DNA from: Limnohabitans sp. Rim28
GTDB lineage: Bacteria > Pseudomonadota > Gammaproteobacteria > Burkholderiales > Burkholderiaceae_C
Assembly: GCF_000293865.2 (NCBI RefSeq)
Contig: NZ_ALKN02000018.1
Location: forward strand, 1-43,117
Reading direction: 5' to 3'
DNA: 43,117 nt
Part shown: positions 1-7,092 of the stretch, piece by piece
How the letters are laid out: every line of letters starts with the position of its first letter
Position numbering within the stretch: the first letter of the stretch is position 1
Notes under the pieces: generated by a model
What the model was told of the DNA's origin: nothing
Databases searched by the model: none
What the model saw: the letters and a program-made list of their open reading frames with translations, nothing else
Position numbers and translations under genes: made by a program

Positions 1-17
1 CAATTCACCCCAACAAA

Positions 18-50
18 GCCGCCTGGTTCACCAGGCGGCTTTTTTGTTTT
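18..50 (+). terminator. Rho-independent terminator of an off-window gene
   Basis: A perfect 9-bp stem (18-26 pairs with 31-39) with the four-base loop TTCA is followed by six Ts, a G and more Ts. It lies just upstream of the PhoH-family gene, so it most likely ends a plus-strand gene left of the window. Confidence 0.85.
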
Positions 51-86
51 TTGCCTATCCACTCTTTCATTAACAGGCCTTTGCTC

Positions 87-1799
87 ATGCCACTGCCCCC
101 AGCCCCCTCACAAAGAGCCAGCCGCTTGAACACCAAAGCCTTTGGAGCTCCCTCCGAAGAGTTGGAGTCTCAGGCCATGGTTCAAGTAGAAACAAAGCGG
201 TCTATCACCGCCGTGACTGACGCAATGACTGCCGTTGCCCCCCCCAAACTGGCCGTAAGAACACGCAAAACTGCGCAGGCGCGTGATGAAGGCCAAACGC
301 AAAGCCAACACACCAACCGTTCTGAAAAGGTCAAGTCAGCAGCCTCCGAAAATCCATTGCCCCACGGGTCGAACCAGCGCATCAAAACGAAATCCAAACG
401 CCGAACGGGTCCCAGCAAGTTATTTGTGCTCGATACCAATGTATTGATGCACGATCCGATGAGTTTGTTCCGCTTCGAAGAACACGATGTGTTTTTGCCC
501 ATGATCGTGCTGGAGGAGCTCGACGGTCACAAAAAAGGCATGACAGAGGTCGCACGCAACGCCCGACAAGCCAGTCGCTCCCTGGACGCTTTGGCATCCG
601 CACAAGGAGCCGATCTGGGTAAGGGGTCACCCTTGAACACCACAGGCTACACCGATGCACTGGGTCAGTTGTTCTTCCAGACGCAAGCATTGGATCTGAG
701 CCTGCCGTTGGCACTGCCACAAGGTAAGGCCGATAACCAAATTCTCGGCGTGGTCAAGGCATTGGGCCAGCTTCACTCACCGCGCGATGTGGTTTTGGTG
801 TCGAAGGACATCAACATGCGTGTGAAAGCACGCGCTTTGGGTCTTCAGGCGGAGGACTACCAAAACGACAAAACATTGGAAGACGGCGATCTGCTTTATC
901 CCGGGTCTTTGGCCTTGCCAGCAGACTTTTGGATCAAGCATGGCAAGACCGTGGAAAGCTGGCAACAAGGAACTAATACCTTTTATCGCATCACGGGGCC
1001 GATTGTGCCCAGCTTGCTGATGAACCAGTTCGTTTACTTCGAGGCAGTCGGTGAACCCAGTCTGTATGCCAGGGTGACAGAGATTCGGGGCAAAACAGCT
1101 GTGTTGCGCACTTTGAGGGACTTTACCCATCAAAAGAATGCAGTCTGGGGCGTCACAACACGCAACCGAGAACAAAACTTTGCCATGAATTTACTGACCG
1201 ATCCTGATGTCGATTTTGTGACCTTAGCCGGTACCGCAGGGACCGGTAAGACGCTCATGGCATTGGCTGCAGGCCTGACGCAAGTGCTGGACGATCGTCG
1301 CTACACCGAAATCATCATGACCCGCGCTACCGTGAGTGTGGGTGAAGACATTGGCTTTTTGCCCGGTACCGAAGAAGAAAAAATGGGTCCTTGGATGGGT
1401 GCGCTGGACGACAACCTGGAGTTTTTGGCCAAGGGCGACGGTGGCAATTCCGGTGAATGGGGCCGCGCAGCGACCAACGAGTTGATCAAAAGCCGTATCA
1501 AGATCAAGAGCATGAATTTCATGCGTGGGCGCACCTTCATGAACAAATACGTGATCATCGACGAGGCGCAGAATTTAACGCCCAAACAGATGAAAACCCT
1601 GATCACCCGCGCTGGCCCGGGCACCAAAATCATTTGCATGGGCAACTTGGCACAAATTGACACGCCTTACCTGACTGAAGGTTCTTCAGGCTTGACCTAC
1701 GCGGTCGACAGATTCAAGGGTTGGGCGCACGGGGGGCACATCACTTTGGCGCGGGGTGAGCGGTCCCGCTTGGCAGACTTTGCCAGCGAAGCCCTTTGA
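87..1799 (+). CDS. PhoH family protein with N-terminal PIN domain (570 aa)
   Basis: Predicted cytoplasmic ATPase with a PIN nuclease-like domain and a PhoH P-loop domain, the YlaK/PhoH2 arrangement. The PIN domain begins near residue 111 with LFVLDTNVLMHDP, whose Asp is the first acidic metal ligand of the family. Further acidic residues follow in VLEELDGHKKG and KADNQILG. The PhoH half has Walker A GTAGTGKT near residues 382-389 and a Walker B-like VIIDEAQNL. PhoH2 proteins studied elsewhere are RNA helicases/RNases; that role is family knowledge, not shown here. The frame is open from a TTG at 51 inside the preceding terminator T-run, so ATG 87 is preferred; ATG 177 is an alternative. The first 110 residues are basic, low complexity and lack a recognised domain. 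It converges on dnaB. Confidence 0.9.
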   Translation: MPLPPAPSQRASRLNTKAFGAPSEELESQAMVQVETKRSITAVTDAMTAVAPPKLAVRTRKTAQARDEGQTQSQHTNRSEKVKSAASENPLPHGSNQRIKTKSKRRTGPSKLFVLDTNVLMHDPMSLFRFEEHDVFLPMIVLEELDGHKKGMTEVARNARQASRSLDALASAQGADLGKGSPLNTTGYTDALGQLFFQTQALDLSLPLALPQGKADNQILGVVKALGQLHSPRDVVLVSKDINMRVKARALGLQAEDYQNDKTLEDGDLLYPGSLALPADFWIKHGKTVESWQQGTNTFYRITGPIVPSLLMNQFVYFEAVGEPSLYARVTEIRGKTAVLRTLRDFTHQKNAVWGVTTRNREQNFAMNLLTDPDVDFVTLAGTAGTGKTLMALAAGLTQVLDDRRYTEIIMTRATVSVGEDIGFLPGTEEEKMGPWMGALDDNLEFLAKGDGGNSGEWGRAATNELIKSRIKIKSMNFMRGRTFMNKYVIIDEAQNLTPKQMKTLITRAGPGTKIICMGNLAQIDTPYLTEGSSGLTYAVDRFKGWAHGGHITLARGERSRLADFASEAL

Positions 1800-1824
1800 C
1801 GCAGCATCGCCTCGTGAGCTTGCG

Positions 1825-1849
1825 GGCCTCAGTAATCGTCACTGAGGCC
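1825..1849. terminator. Inverted repeat between convergent phoH-like gene and dnaB
   Basis: A perfect 9-bp inverted repeat (1825-1833 with 1841-1849, 7-base loop) lies between the two convergent genes and includes the dnaB stop codon. There is no good T-run on either strand, so it is only a candidate terminator, perhaps bidirectional or acting as an mRNA 3' end stabiliser. Confidence 0.4.
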
Positions 1850-3247
1850 TGAGGCCAAGCTCTCGAAACGGGTCAAATTCTTCAAGAAAGTCAACTTCAC
1901 GGTCCCTGTGGGGCCGTTTCGTTGCTTGCCAATGATGATTTCAGCCACACCCGGCTCTTTCGAGTCCTTGTTGTAGTAATCGTCTCGGTAAATGAACATG
2001 ATGATGTCAGCGTCTTGCTCAATGGCGCCCGACTCCCGAAGGTCGCTCATCATGGGCCGCTTGTCTGTTCTTTGCTCCACACTGCGGTTGAGCTGTGACA
2101 AGGCGATCACCGGACACTGAAGCTCTTTGGCCAGCATTTTCAGACCTCGCGAAATTTCGCCCAATTCGGTGGCGCGGTTATCGCCCCCCGAGCCACCGGA
2201 CCCACTCATCAGCTGCAAGTAGTCGACCACAATCAAACCCAGCTTACCGCACTGTCGCGCCAAGCGACGGGCATTGGCACGCAATTCCGAGGGTGTGAGT
2301 CCTGGCGTTTCATCAATGTGCAATGACACGGTGCGTAATTTTTCAATCGCTTCGGTCAGGCGTGGCCATTCGTCGTCGTTCAACTTACCCGTGCGCAAAT
2401 GGCCTTGGTCAATGCGCCCAATGGAACCGACAACCCGCACAGCCAGTTGTGAGGCGCCCATCTCCATCGAAAACACGGCAACCGGCAATCCTTCGTTCAG
2501 GGCAACATGTTCGGCGATGTTGATGGCAAAAGCCGTTTTACCCATCGATGGCCTCGCCGCCAGCACCACCATATCACCGGGTTGCAAACCCGATGTCATC
2601 CTGTCCAAGTCATAGAAACCCGTCGGCACACCCGTGATGTCGTTGGGGTTGTCGGCCATCTCCTGCACACGGTCCAACAACTCGACGACCAGGGTGTCCA
2701 TCGACTGGAAGCCCTGTTTCATCCGTGAGCCTTCTTCACCGATGTTGAAAATTTTCTGCTCGGCTTCGTCCAAGATCCGATCAATCGCTTTGCCTTGTGG
2801 GTTGAAGGCATTCGTCGCAATCTCGTCACTGGCCGAAACGAGCTTGCGAAGAATGGAGCGTTCACGAACAATTTCAGCGTAACGTCGGATATTGCTCGCA
2901 CTGGGCACATACTGAGCGAGTGAGTTCAGGTAACCCAACCCACCCATTTCGTCGGCTTTGCCTTGGTTTTGTAAATACTCGTTGACCGTGATGACGTCAG
3001 CAGGCTTAGAGACATTGATCAAAGCACCGATCGCCGCATAAATCAGCTTGTGCTCATGACGATAAAAGTCGTTATCGACAAGCAAATCCCCGACCCGGTC
3101 CCATGCTGCGTTGTCCAACAGCAAGCCACCCAAAACGCTCGACTCGGCCTCAATGGAATGAGGTGGAACACGCAAGTTAGCGACCTGGCTGTCAGATGAG
3201 CCATCGGATGGGTAAGTGTTCAAAAGATAAGGGTAAGCAGAGGACAT
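1829..3247 (-). CDS. dnaB: Replicative DNA helicase DnaB (472 aa)
   Basis: Hexameric 5'-3' helicase that unwinds DNA ahead of the replication fork and recruits primase. An N-terminal DnaB domain (about residues 28-130, starting PPHSIEAESSVLGGLLLD) is followed by the RecA-like core with Walker A ARPSMGKT at 231-238, the Walker B region LIVVDYLQLM and the SDLRESGAIEQDAD motif near the C terminus. Length is normal for the family. The ATG at 3247 is the first start before the conserved N-terminal domain. It lies downstream of the rpsF-priB-rpsR-rplI operon but behind that operon's terminator, so it probably has its own promoter. A perfect DnaA box sits 60 bases upstream of the start. Confidence 0.97.
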   Translation of the reverse strand: MSSAYPYLLNTYPSDGSSDSQVANLRVPPHSIEAESSVLGGLLLDNAAWDRVGDLLVDNDFYRHEHKLIYAAIGALINVSKPADVITVNEYLQNQGKADEMGGLGYLNSLAQYVPSASNIRRYAEIVRERSILRKLVSASDEIATNAFNPQGKAIDRILDEAEQKIFNIGEEGSRMKQGFQSMDTLVVELLDRVQEMADNPNDITGVPTGFYDLDRMTSGLQPGDMVVLAARPSMGKTAFAINIAEHVALNEGLPVAVFSMEMGASQLAVRVVGSIGRIDQGHLRTGKLNDDEWPRLTEAIEKLRTVSLHIDETPGLTPSELRANARRLARQCGKLGLIVVDYLQLMSGSGGSGGDNRATELGEISRGLKMLAKELQCPVIALSQLNRSVEQRTDKRPMMSDLRESGAIEQDADIIMFIYRDDYYNKDSKEPGVAEIIIGKQRNGPTGTVKLTFLKNLTRFESLASGLSDDY

Positions 3248-3306
3248 GGGTGAAAAACCAAAACGATCATGTTAGACGGAAAATCAGCAACCATCCGGGA
3301 TAAACC

Positions 3307-3315
3307 TGTGGATAA
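3307..3315 (-). promoter_or_regulatory. Perfect DnaA box upstream of dnaB
   Basis: The minus strand reads TTATCCACA, the high-affinity DnaA consensus. It is followed a few bases later (minus-strand direction) by TTATCCCGG, a weaker 6-of-9 match. It sits between the rplI terminator and the dnaB start. Binding by DnaA is inferred from sequence only. Confidence 0.5.
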
Positions 3316-3373
3316 GCCCTGCACTGCCAGTGACCAGACATGTAAAACCCATGAATAAAGCCCGACCCAAATA

Positions 3374-3407
3374 AAAAGCCGCCAAAGCACGAGGCTTGGC
3401 GGCTTTT
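3374..3407 (-). terminator. Rho-independent terminator after rplI
   Basis: A perfect 12-bp stem (3374-3385 with 3396-3407), including an A-run and T-run, encloses a 10-base loop 18 bases after the rplI stop. On the minus strand it reads as a GCCGCC-core hairpin ending in Ts, which ends the ribosomal operon before dnaB. Confidence 0.9.
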
Positions 3408-3424
3408 AAAGACCGAAAGAACGA

Positions 3425-3877
3425 TCAGGCAGATTCGCCGTAGACGGAGACAGTGACTTCAACCACCACGTCGGTGTGAAGCGCAACGGAAACCGAGGAG
3501 TCGCTGACGACTTTGATGGGGCCATTCGGCATGCGAATTTGGGATTTCACCAATTTGTAGCCTTGTTTGTTCAGCTCTTCGCAAATGTCGTGGTTGGTGA
3601 CGGAACCGAACAAACGACCGTCAACACCCGCCTTTTGCGACAACTTGACAACTGTACCGGACAACTTCTCGCCTTGCGCTTGAGCATCGGCCAGTTTGGC
3701 AGCAGCCGCTTTTTCAAGCTCAACGCGACGCGCTTCGAACTCGGCTTTGTTGGCTTCGGTGGCACGGCGTGCACGGCCTTGTGGGATCAAGAAATTACGA
3801 GCGTAGCCGTCTTTGACTTTGACGATATCGCCCAGATTACCCAGGTTCACAACCTTTTCGAGCAGGATGATTTGCAT
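3425..3877 (-). CDS. rplI: 50S ribosomal protein L9 (150 aa)
   Basis: Large-subunit protein L9, which binds 23S rRNA near the base of the L1 stalk. The start [25 protein letters not shown] is the conserved N-terminal rRNA-binding domain with [10 protein letters not shown] long helix rich in Ala, Lys and Glu (about residues 42-75) joins it to the C-terminal domain. Length is typical (E. coli 149 aa). The ATG at 3877 has an AAGGAG ribosome binding site 7 bases upstream. It is the last gene of rpsF-priB-rpsR-rplI, 11 bases after rpsR, and ends in a strong terminator. Confidence 0.98.
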   Translation of the reverse strand: MQIILLEKVVNLGNLGDIVKVKDGYARNFLIPQGRARRATEANKAEFEARRVELEKAAAAKLADAQAQGEKLSGTVVKLSQKAGVDGRLFGSVTNHDICEELNKQGYKLVKSQIRMPNGPIKVVSDSSVSVALHTDVVVEVTVSVYGESA

Positions 3878-3888
3878 GGTTGGACTCC

Positions 3889-4170
3889 TTAGACTTTGTG
3901 CTGGTCGGTGTAGGGCAACATGGCCAAAAAGCGAGCGCGCTTGATGGCTGTGTTGAGCTGGCGCTGGAAAATGGCACGGGTGCCAGTCAAACGCGCGGGA
4001 ATAATTTTGCCGTTTTCGGCAATGAAATCACGCAAAGTGTCGACGTCTTTGTAGTCGATCTCTTCGACGCCAGTGACTGTGAAGCGGCAGAAACGCTTGC
4101 GCTTGAACAGCAGTGACTGGGTATTGCGCTTAGGGCGCTTGTCTTTGTTGAACTTTTTAAACGTGGCCAT
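3889..4170 (-). CDS. rpsR: 30S ribosomal protein S18 (93 aa)
   Basis: Small-subunit protein S18, partner of S6 on the platform of the 30S subunit. The core includes [21 protein letters not shown] and the basic C-terminal run [26 protein letters not shown], all typical. The frame is open to 4266, but the first 32 codons do not match S18. The ATG at 4170 ([13 protein letters not shown]) gives a family-length protein and has an AGGAGGCCCC-type ribosome binding site directly upstream. It lies 14 bases after priB and 11 bases before rplI in the operon. Confidence 0.97.
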   Translation of the reverse strand: MATFKKFNKDKRPKRNTQSLLFKRKRFCRFTVTGVEEIDYKDVDTLRDFIAENGKIIPARLTGTRAIFQRQLNTAIKRARFLAMLPYTDQHKV

Positions 4171-4184
4171 GGGGCCTCCTGAAA

Positions 4185-4472
4185 TTAATCTTGCTGAAAT
4201 TCTTGAATGTGCAACACGACACTTTTGCCTTGTCGAGGGGTGGCCAAAAAGCCTGAGAACGTCCAAACACTGCCAACCGCTTGCTTGACCAATCTTTCTG
4301 CCAAAGACCCAATGGCCAAGGCACGAAGTTTCAACTGGACTTTTCGCATTTGCCCTGCCTCTTGTAATTCAGAGGTGTGCTCCAAAATCAAATCCAGAGC
4401 GGGCAAACCAGCGGGGGTGTATCGCAAAGCAGTTTGCTCGGCAATACAGGCTTTCAATTCGGTACGATTCAC
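4185..4472 (-). CDS. priB: Primosomal replication protein N, PriB (95 aa)
   Basis: Small single-stranded-DNA-binding protein with an OB fold. With PriA it helps reload DnaB at stalled forks. Family features are the N-terminal strand block ([31 protein letters not shown]) and the C-terminal strand [20 protein letters not shown]. The start is GTG at 4472; length is close to the E. coli protein (104 aa). Its place between rpsF and rpsR is conserved across beta- and gammaproteobacteria and supports the call. It starts 17 bases after the rpsF stop, so it is co-transcribed with S6 and S18. Confidence 0.95.
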   Translation of the reverse strand: MNRTELKACIAEQTALRYTPAGLPALDLILEHTSELQEAGQMRKVQLKLRALAIGSLAERLVKQAVGSVWTFSGFLATPRQGKSVVLHIQEFQQD

Positions 4473-4489
4473 TCCTCAACAGGTCAGTA

Positions 4490-4855
4490 TCAAGCAGCGA
4501 ATTCGGCTTGTTGGGACTTGCGAGCTTCTTCGCGCTCAACTTGCTTCATCATGGACGAAGGGCCTGTGTCGGCTTTTTTCTTGAGCACCGTCATGTGACG
4601 GAGCACAGCGTCGTTGAACTTGAAAGCGTGTTCAAGTTCAGCCATGACCGCTTGGTCGGCTTCAATGTTGACACACAGGTAGTGGGCTTTACCCAGTTTG
4701 TTGATCTGATAGGCCAGCTGGCGGCGACCCCAGTCTTCGACACGGTGAATGCTGCCACCGCCGGCAACAATCATGCCCTTGTAACGCTCCAGCATGGCTG
4801 GAACTTGTTCAGACTGATCGGGATGGATCAGCAAAATGATTTCGTAATGACGCAT
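4490..4855 (-). CDS. rpsF: 30S ribosomal protein S6 (121 aa)
   Basis: Small-subunit protein S6, which forms a heterodimer with S18 before binding 16S rRNA. The N-terminal [25 protein letters not shown] and central [31 protein letters not shown] are diagnostic. The C terminus is a charged tail. The ATG at 4855 is preceded by AAGGAG. It is the first gene of rpsF-priB-rpsR-rplI, with a GCTATAAT promoter near 4934-4941 and a strong leader hairpin between promoter and start that resembles S6:S18 autoregulatory sites. Confidence 0.98.
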   Translation of the reverse strand: MRHYEIILLIHPDQSEQVPAMLERYKGMIVAGGGSIHRVEDWGRRQLAYQINKLGKAHYLCVNIEADQAVMAELEHAFKFNDAVLRHMTVLKKKADTGPSSMMKQVEREEARKSQQAEFAA

Positions 4856-4890
4856 TGATACTCCTTGAGGTTAACCCAAATGGTTGGAAA

Positions 4891-4919
4891 GCTGCCCCCA
4901 GCGTCTGTCGGGGTGCAGC
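4891..4919 (-). promoter_or_regulatory. rpsF leader hairpin, candidate S6:S18 autoregulatory site
   Basis: On the minus strand the leader forms a stem of GCTGC/GCAGC (4891-4895 with 4915-4919) continued by CCCC/GGGG (4896-4899 with 4910-4913), with one bulged base and a 10-base loop. CACC and CCG elements sit on the 5' side and near the loop, as in the S6:S18-binding leaders described in many bacteria. Regulation is inferred. Confidence 0.55.
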
Positions 4920-4933
4920 AAGGCGAGCCTCAC

Positions 4934-4941
4934 ATTATAGC
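4934..4941 (-). promoter_or_regulatory. rpsF operon promoter -10 element
   Basis: The minus strand reads GCTATAAT, a perfect -10 hexamer with the same two preceding bases as at the carA and rpsB promoters. The -35 region is weak (TTTCCT at a 17-base spacing). It overlaps the 3' end of the symporter gene, so the ribosomal operon can start inside the preceding transcript. Confidence 0.6.
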
Positions 4942-4947
4942 TCGAAC

Positions 4948-7080
4948 TCACAGCCCAGGAAAGCTTTCAGACGCGTTGCGTTGCGTCACGGGCCGCATGG
5001 TGGTTTGACCGATGAAGCGTGCCGGCGTCAACCATGTCGCCAAAAGCATCACACCAAACCCAACCGGAACCCCAAATACGCCTGCCGACAGGGGCTGAAT
5101 GCCCCACCAAAGTCCACCAAAAGGGTCCATTCCCCAAAAATGTCTGAATCCCGGTGCATTGACCAGCATGTAAAAAATGGTTACGCCCAATCCCGACAAC
5201 ATGCCCATCACCACAGCGGGTCTGTGCACGCGCGGCCAAAGCATTCCAAGCACCATTCCGGGGAAAAAGGCAGACGCAGCCAAAGAAAAAGAAGCCGAAA
5301 CCAGCGCCAAAATTTCAGCGGGTTTGAAGGCCGCCACAACTGCCGCCACCATGGCCACCGCCAACAGCGCGAACTTGGACAAAATCACCCTGCCCTCGGA
5401 TGACTTGGGCCCACTGCCGCCATTGGGACGCATATCACGCACCAAAGCATTGCTGATGGTTAGAAGCAAGCCATCGGCGGTCGAAAGCGGTGCAGCCAGA
5501 CCACCTGCCGCCACCAAGCCAGAGACAACAAAAGGCATACCGCCCAGTTCTGGTGTGGCGAGCATGATCATGTCTGCGCCCAATTTGAGCTCACCCAGCT
5601 GCAAAATGCCGTCGCCATTGACATCTGAAAAGGACAACAAGTCAGCGTCAAGCCTTGTCCATTGGGCCATCCAACTGGGCAGGGTATCAAAACGACTGCC
5701 CACTAAATTGTTGAGCACCTCGAATTTCACCAACACAGCCAAAGCTGGGACACTGAGGTAAATCAAACCAATAAAAAACAAGGACCAAGCCACAGAACTG
5801 CGTGTTTCAGCCACACTGGGCAGGGTGTAAAAACGCGTCAGCAAGTGAGGCAAACCCGCCGTGCCAACCATGAGACAAAAAATCAACGCCAAAAAGTTGA
5901 GTCGGGATTCGTTGAAAAGGCGTTCTTGAGCCATTCCAGCTTCAGGGTTTCCGGTGAAAGACTGTGTATGGGCTGGCATGCCTCCCAGGGGGCGTGAACG
6001 TTCCAGGTTTTCAATCTTGGCGCGTGTCCATTCTTCTCTGGCTTTTGCAGGATCTTGCGGCATCGCCAAGAGCTCTCTGCGCACTTGGGCAATGGTTGCG
6101 AAATCGGCCCCTTGGGCTTTGAGCAATTGAATTTTGGCTTCCAGCTCTTGCTGCAATTCGACGATCGACGCATCCACATCCTGCAAGCGAGAAGCGTAAA
6201 GTTTGGCGCGTTGCGCGTATTCACGCCGAACCTCCAACTCGGCAGGGTCATCCATCAATCGTTTTTCAATGGCCGCAATGGCAGACAATTGGTTGCCATA
6301 AACCAAAGGCGCGACAGGATTGCCCAATTGCTTGTAGGCCAACCAAGACACGGGAATCATGAACGCCAGCAAAAGCATGATGTATTGCGCCACTTGTGTC
6401 CACGTGATGGCCCGCATGCCCCCCAGAAAAGAGCACAACAAAACTCCGCCCAAGCCCAGCAAAATGCCGATTTCAAACTGCACACCCGTCAAACGTGAGG
6501 CGATCAAGCCAATGCCGTAAATTTGCGCCACGATGTAGGTGAAGGAACACAACACAGAAGCCAAAGCAGCGATCACACGAGGCCAACGACCACCATAACG
6601 TTGGTCGAAATAGTCTGGCAATGTGTAGAGGCGCATCGCACGCAATTGGGGTGCAATCAATAAAGCAACCAGGCAAAAACCGCCTGTCCAACCAATCACA
6701 TAAGCGAGACCTCCGGGTTGGTTGCCACTGCCAGAATACCCTTGCAAATAAAGCGCGCCTGCCAAACTGATGAAAGAGGCTGCACTCATCCAATCCGCCG
6801 CGGTAGCCATGCCGTTGTACATGGCAGGAATACGGCGGCCAGCCACGTAATATTCGTCTTCGTTGGTTGTCCTGCCCGCTATGCCGATCAGGGCATAAAT
6901 CATCACCGTGCTGAACAAGAAAATCGGGCCAATCAGGTTTTTGGACAACCCTGCACTTTCAGCCCATGCCATGGCTCCGATCAAGCTCAGCAAAAAAACG
7001 ACGTAAATCAGCACATTTCGATGAAGCCGCCATCGGTACGACGCGGACATGTCGATGTCTTGGGGGCTGGTCATCGCCAT
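4948..7080 (-). CDS. Sodium:solute symporter, VC_2705-like (710 aa)
   Basis: Integral inner-membrane transporter of the SSS family, probably taking up a small carboxylate such as acetate, pyruvate or lactate; the substrate is not visible in the sequence. Conserved regions are EYYVAGRRIPAMYNGMATAADWMSAASF (about 76-103), FLGGMRAITWTQVAQY and the late LVAAGGLAAPLSTADGLLLT. About a dozen hydrophobic segments are visible. Two hydrophilic insertions stand out: a coiled-coil-like segment at about 267-362 after a transmembrane helix, and an EF-hand-like loop DVNGDGILQLGE at 486-497. Start choice is between ATG 7080 and the ATG at residue 11 (7050). The gene starts 12 bases after the ppsA stop, so both are likely one transcript, linking uptake to PEP synthesis. 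No DUF4212 small subunit is next to it. Confidence 0.88.
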   Translation of the reverse strand: MAMTSPQDIDMSASYRWRLHRNVLIYVVFLLSLIGAMAWAESAGLSKNLIGPIFLFSTVMIYALIGIAGRTTNEDEYYVAGRRIPAMYNGMATAADWMSAASFISLAGALYLQGYSGSGNQPGGLAYVIGWTGGFCLVALLIAPQLRAMRLYTLPDYFDQRYGGRWPRVIAALASVLCSFTYIVAQIYGIGLIASRLTGVQFEIGILLGLGGVLLCSFLGGMRAITWTQVAQYIMLLLAFMIPVSWLAYKQLGNPVAPLVYGNQLSAIAAIEKRLMDDPAELEVRREYAQRAKLYASRLQDVDASIVELQQELEAKIQLLKAQGADFATIAQVRRELLAMPQDPAKAREEWTRAKIENLERSRPLGGMPAHTQSFTGNPEAGMAQERLFNESRLNFLALIFCLMVGTAGLPHLLTRFYTLPSVAETRSSVAWSLFFIGLIYLSVPALAVLVKFEVLNNLVGSRFDTLPSWMAQWTRLDADLLSFSDVNGDGILQLGELKLGADMIMLATPELGGMPFVVSGLVAAGGLAAPLSTADGLLLTISNALVRDMRPNGGSGPKSSEGRVILSKFALLAVAMVAAVVAAFKPAEILALVSASFSLAASAFFPGMVLGMLWPRVHRPAVVMGMLSGLGVTIFYMLVNAPGFRHFWGMDPFGGLWWGIQPLSAGVFGVPVGFGVMLLATWLTPARFIGQTTMRPVTQRNASESFPGL

Positions 7081-7092
7081 GGCCTTGTTGAC

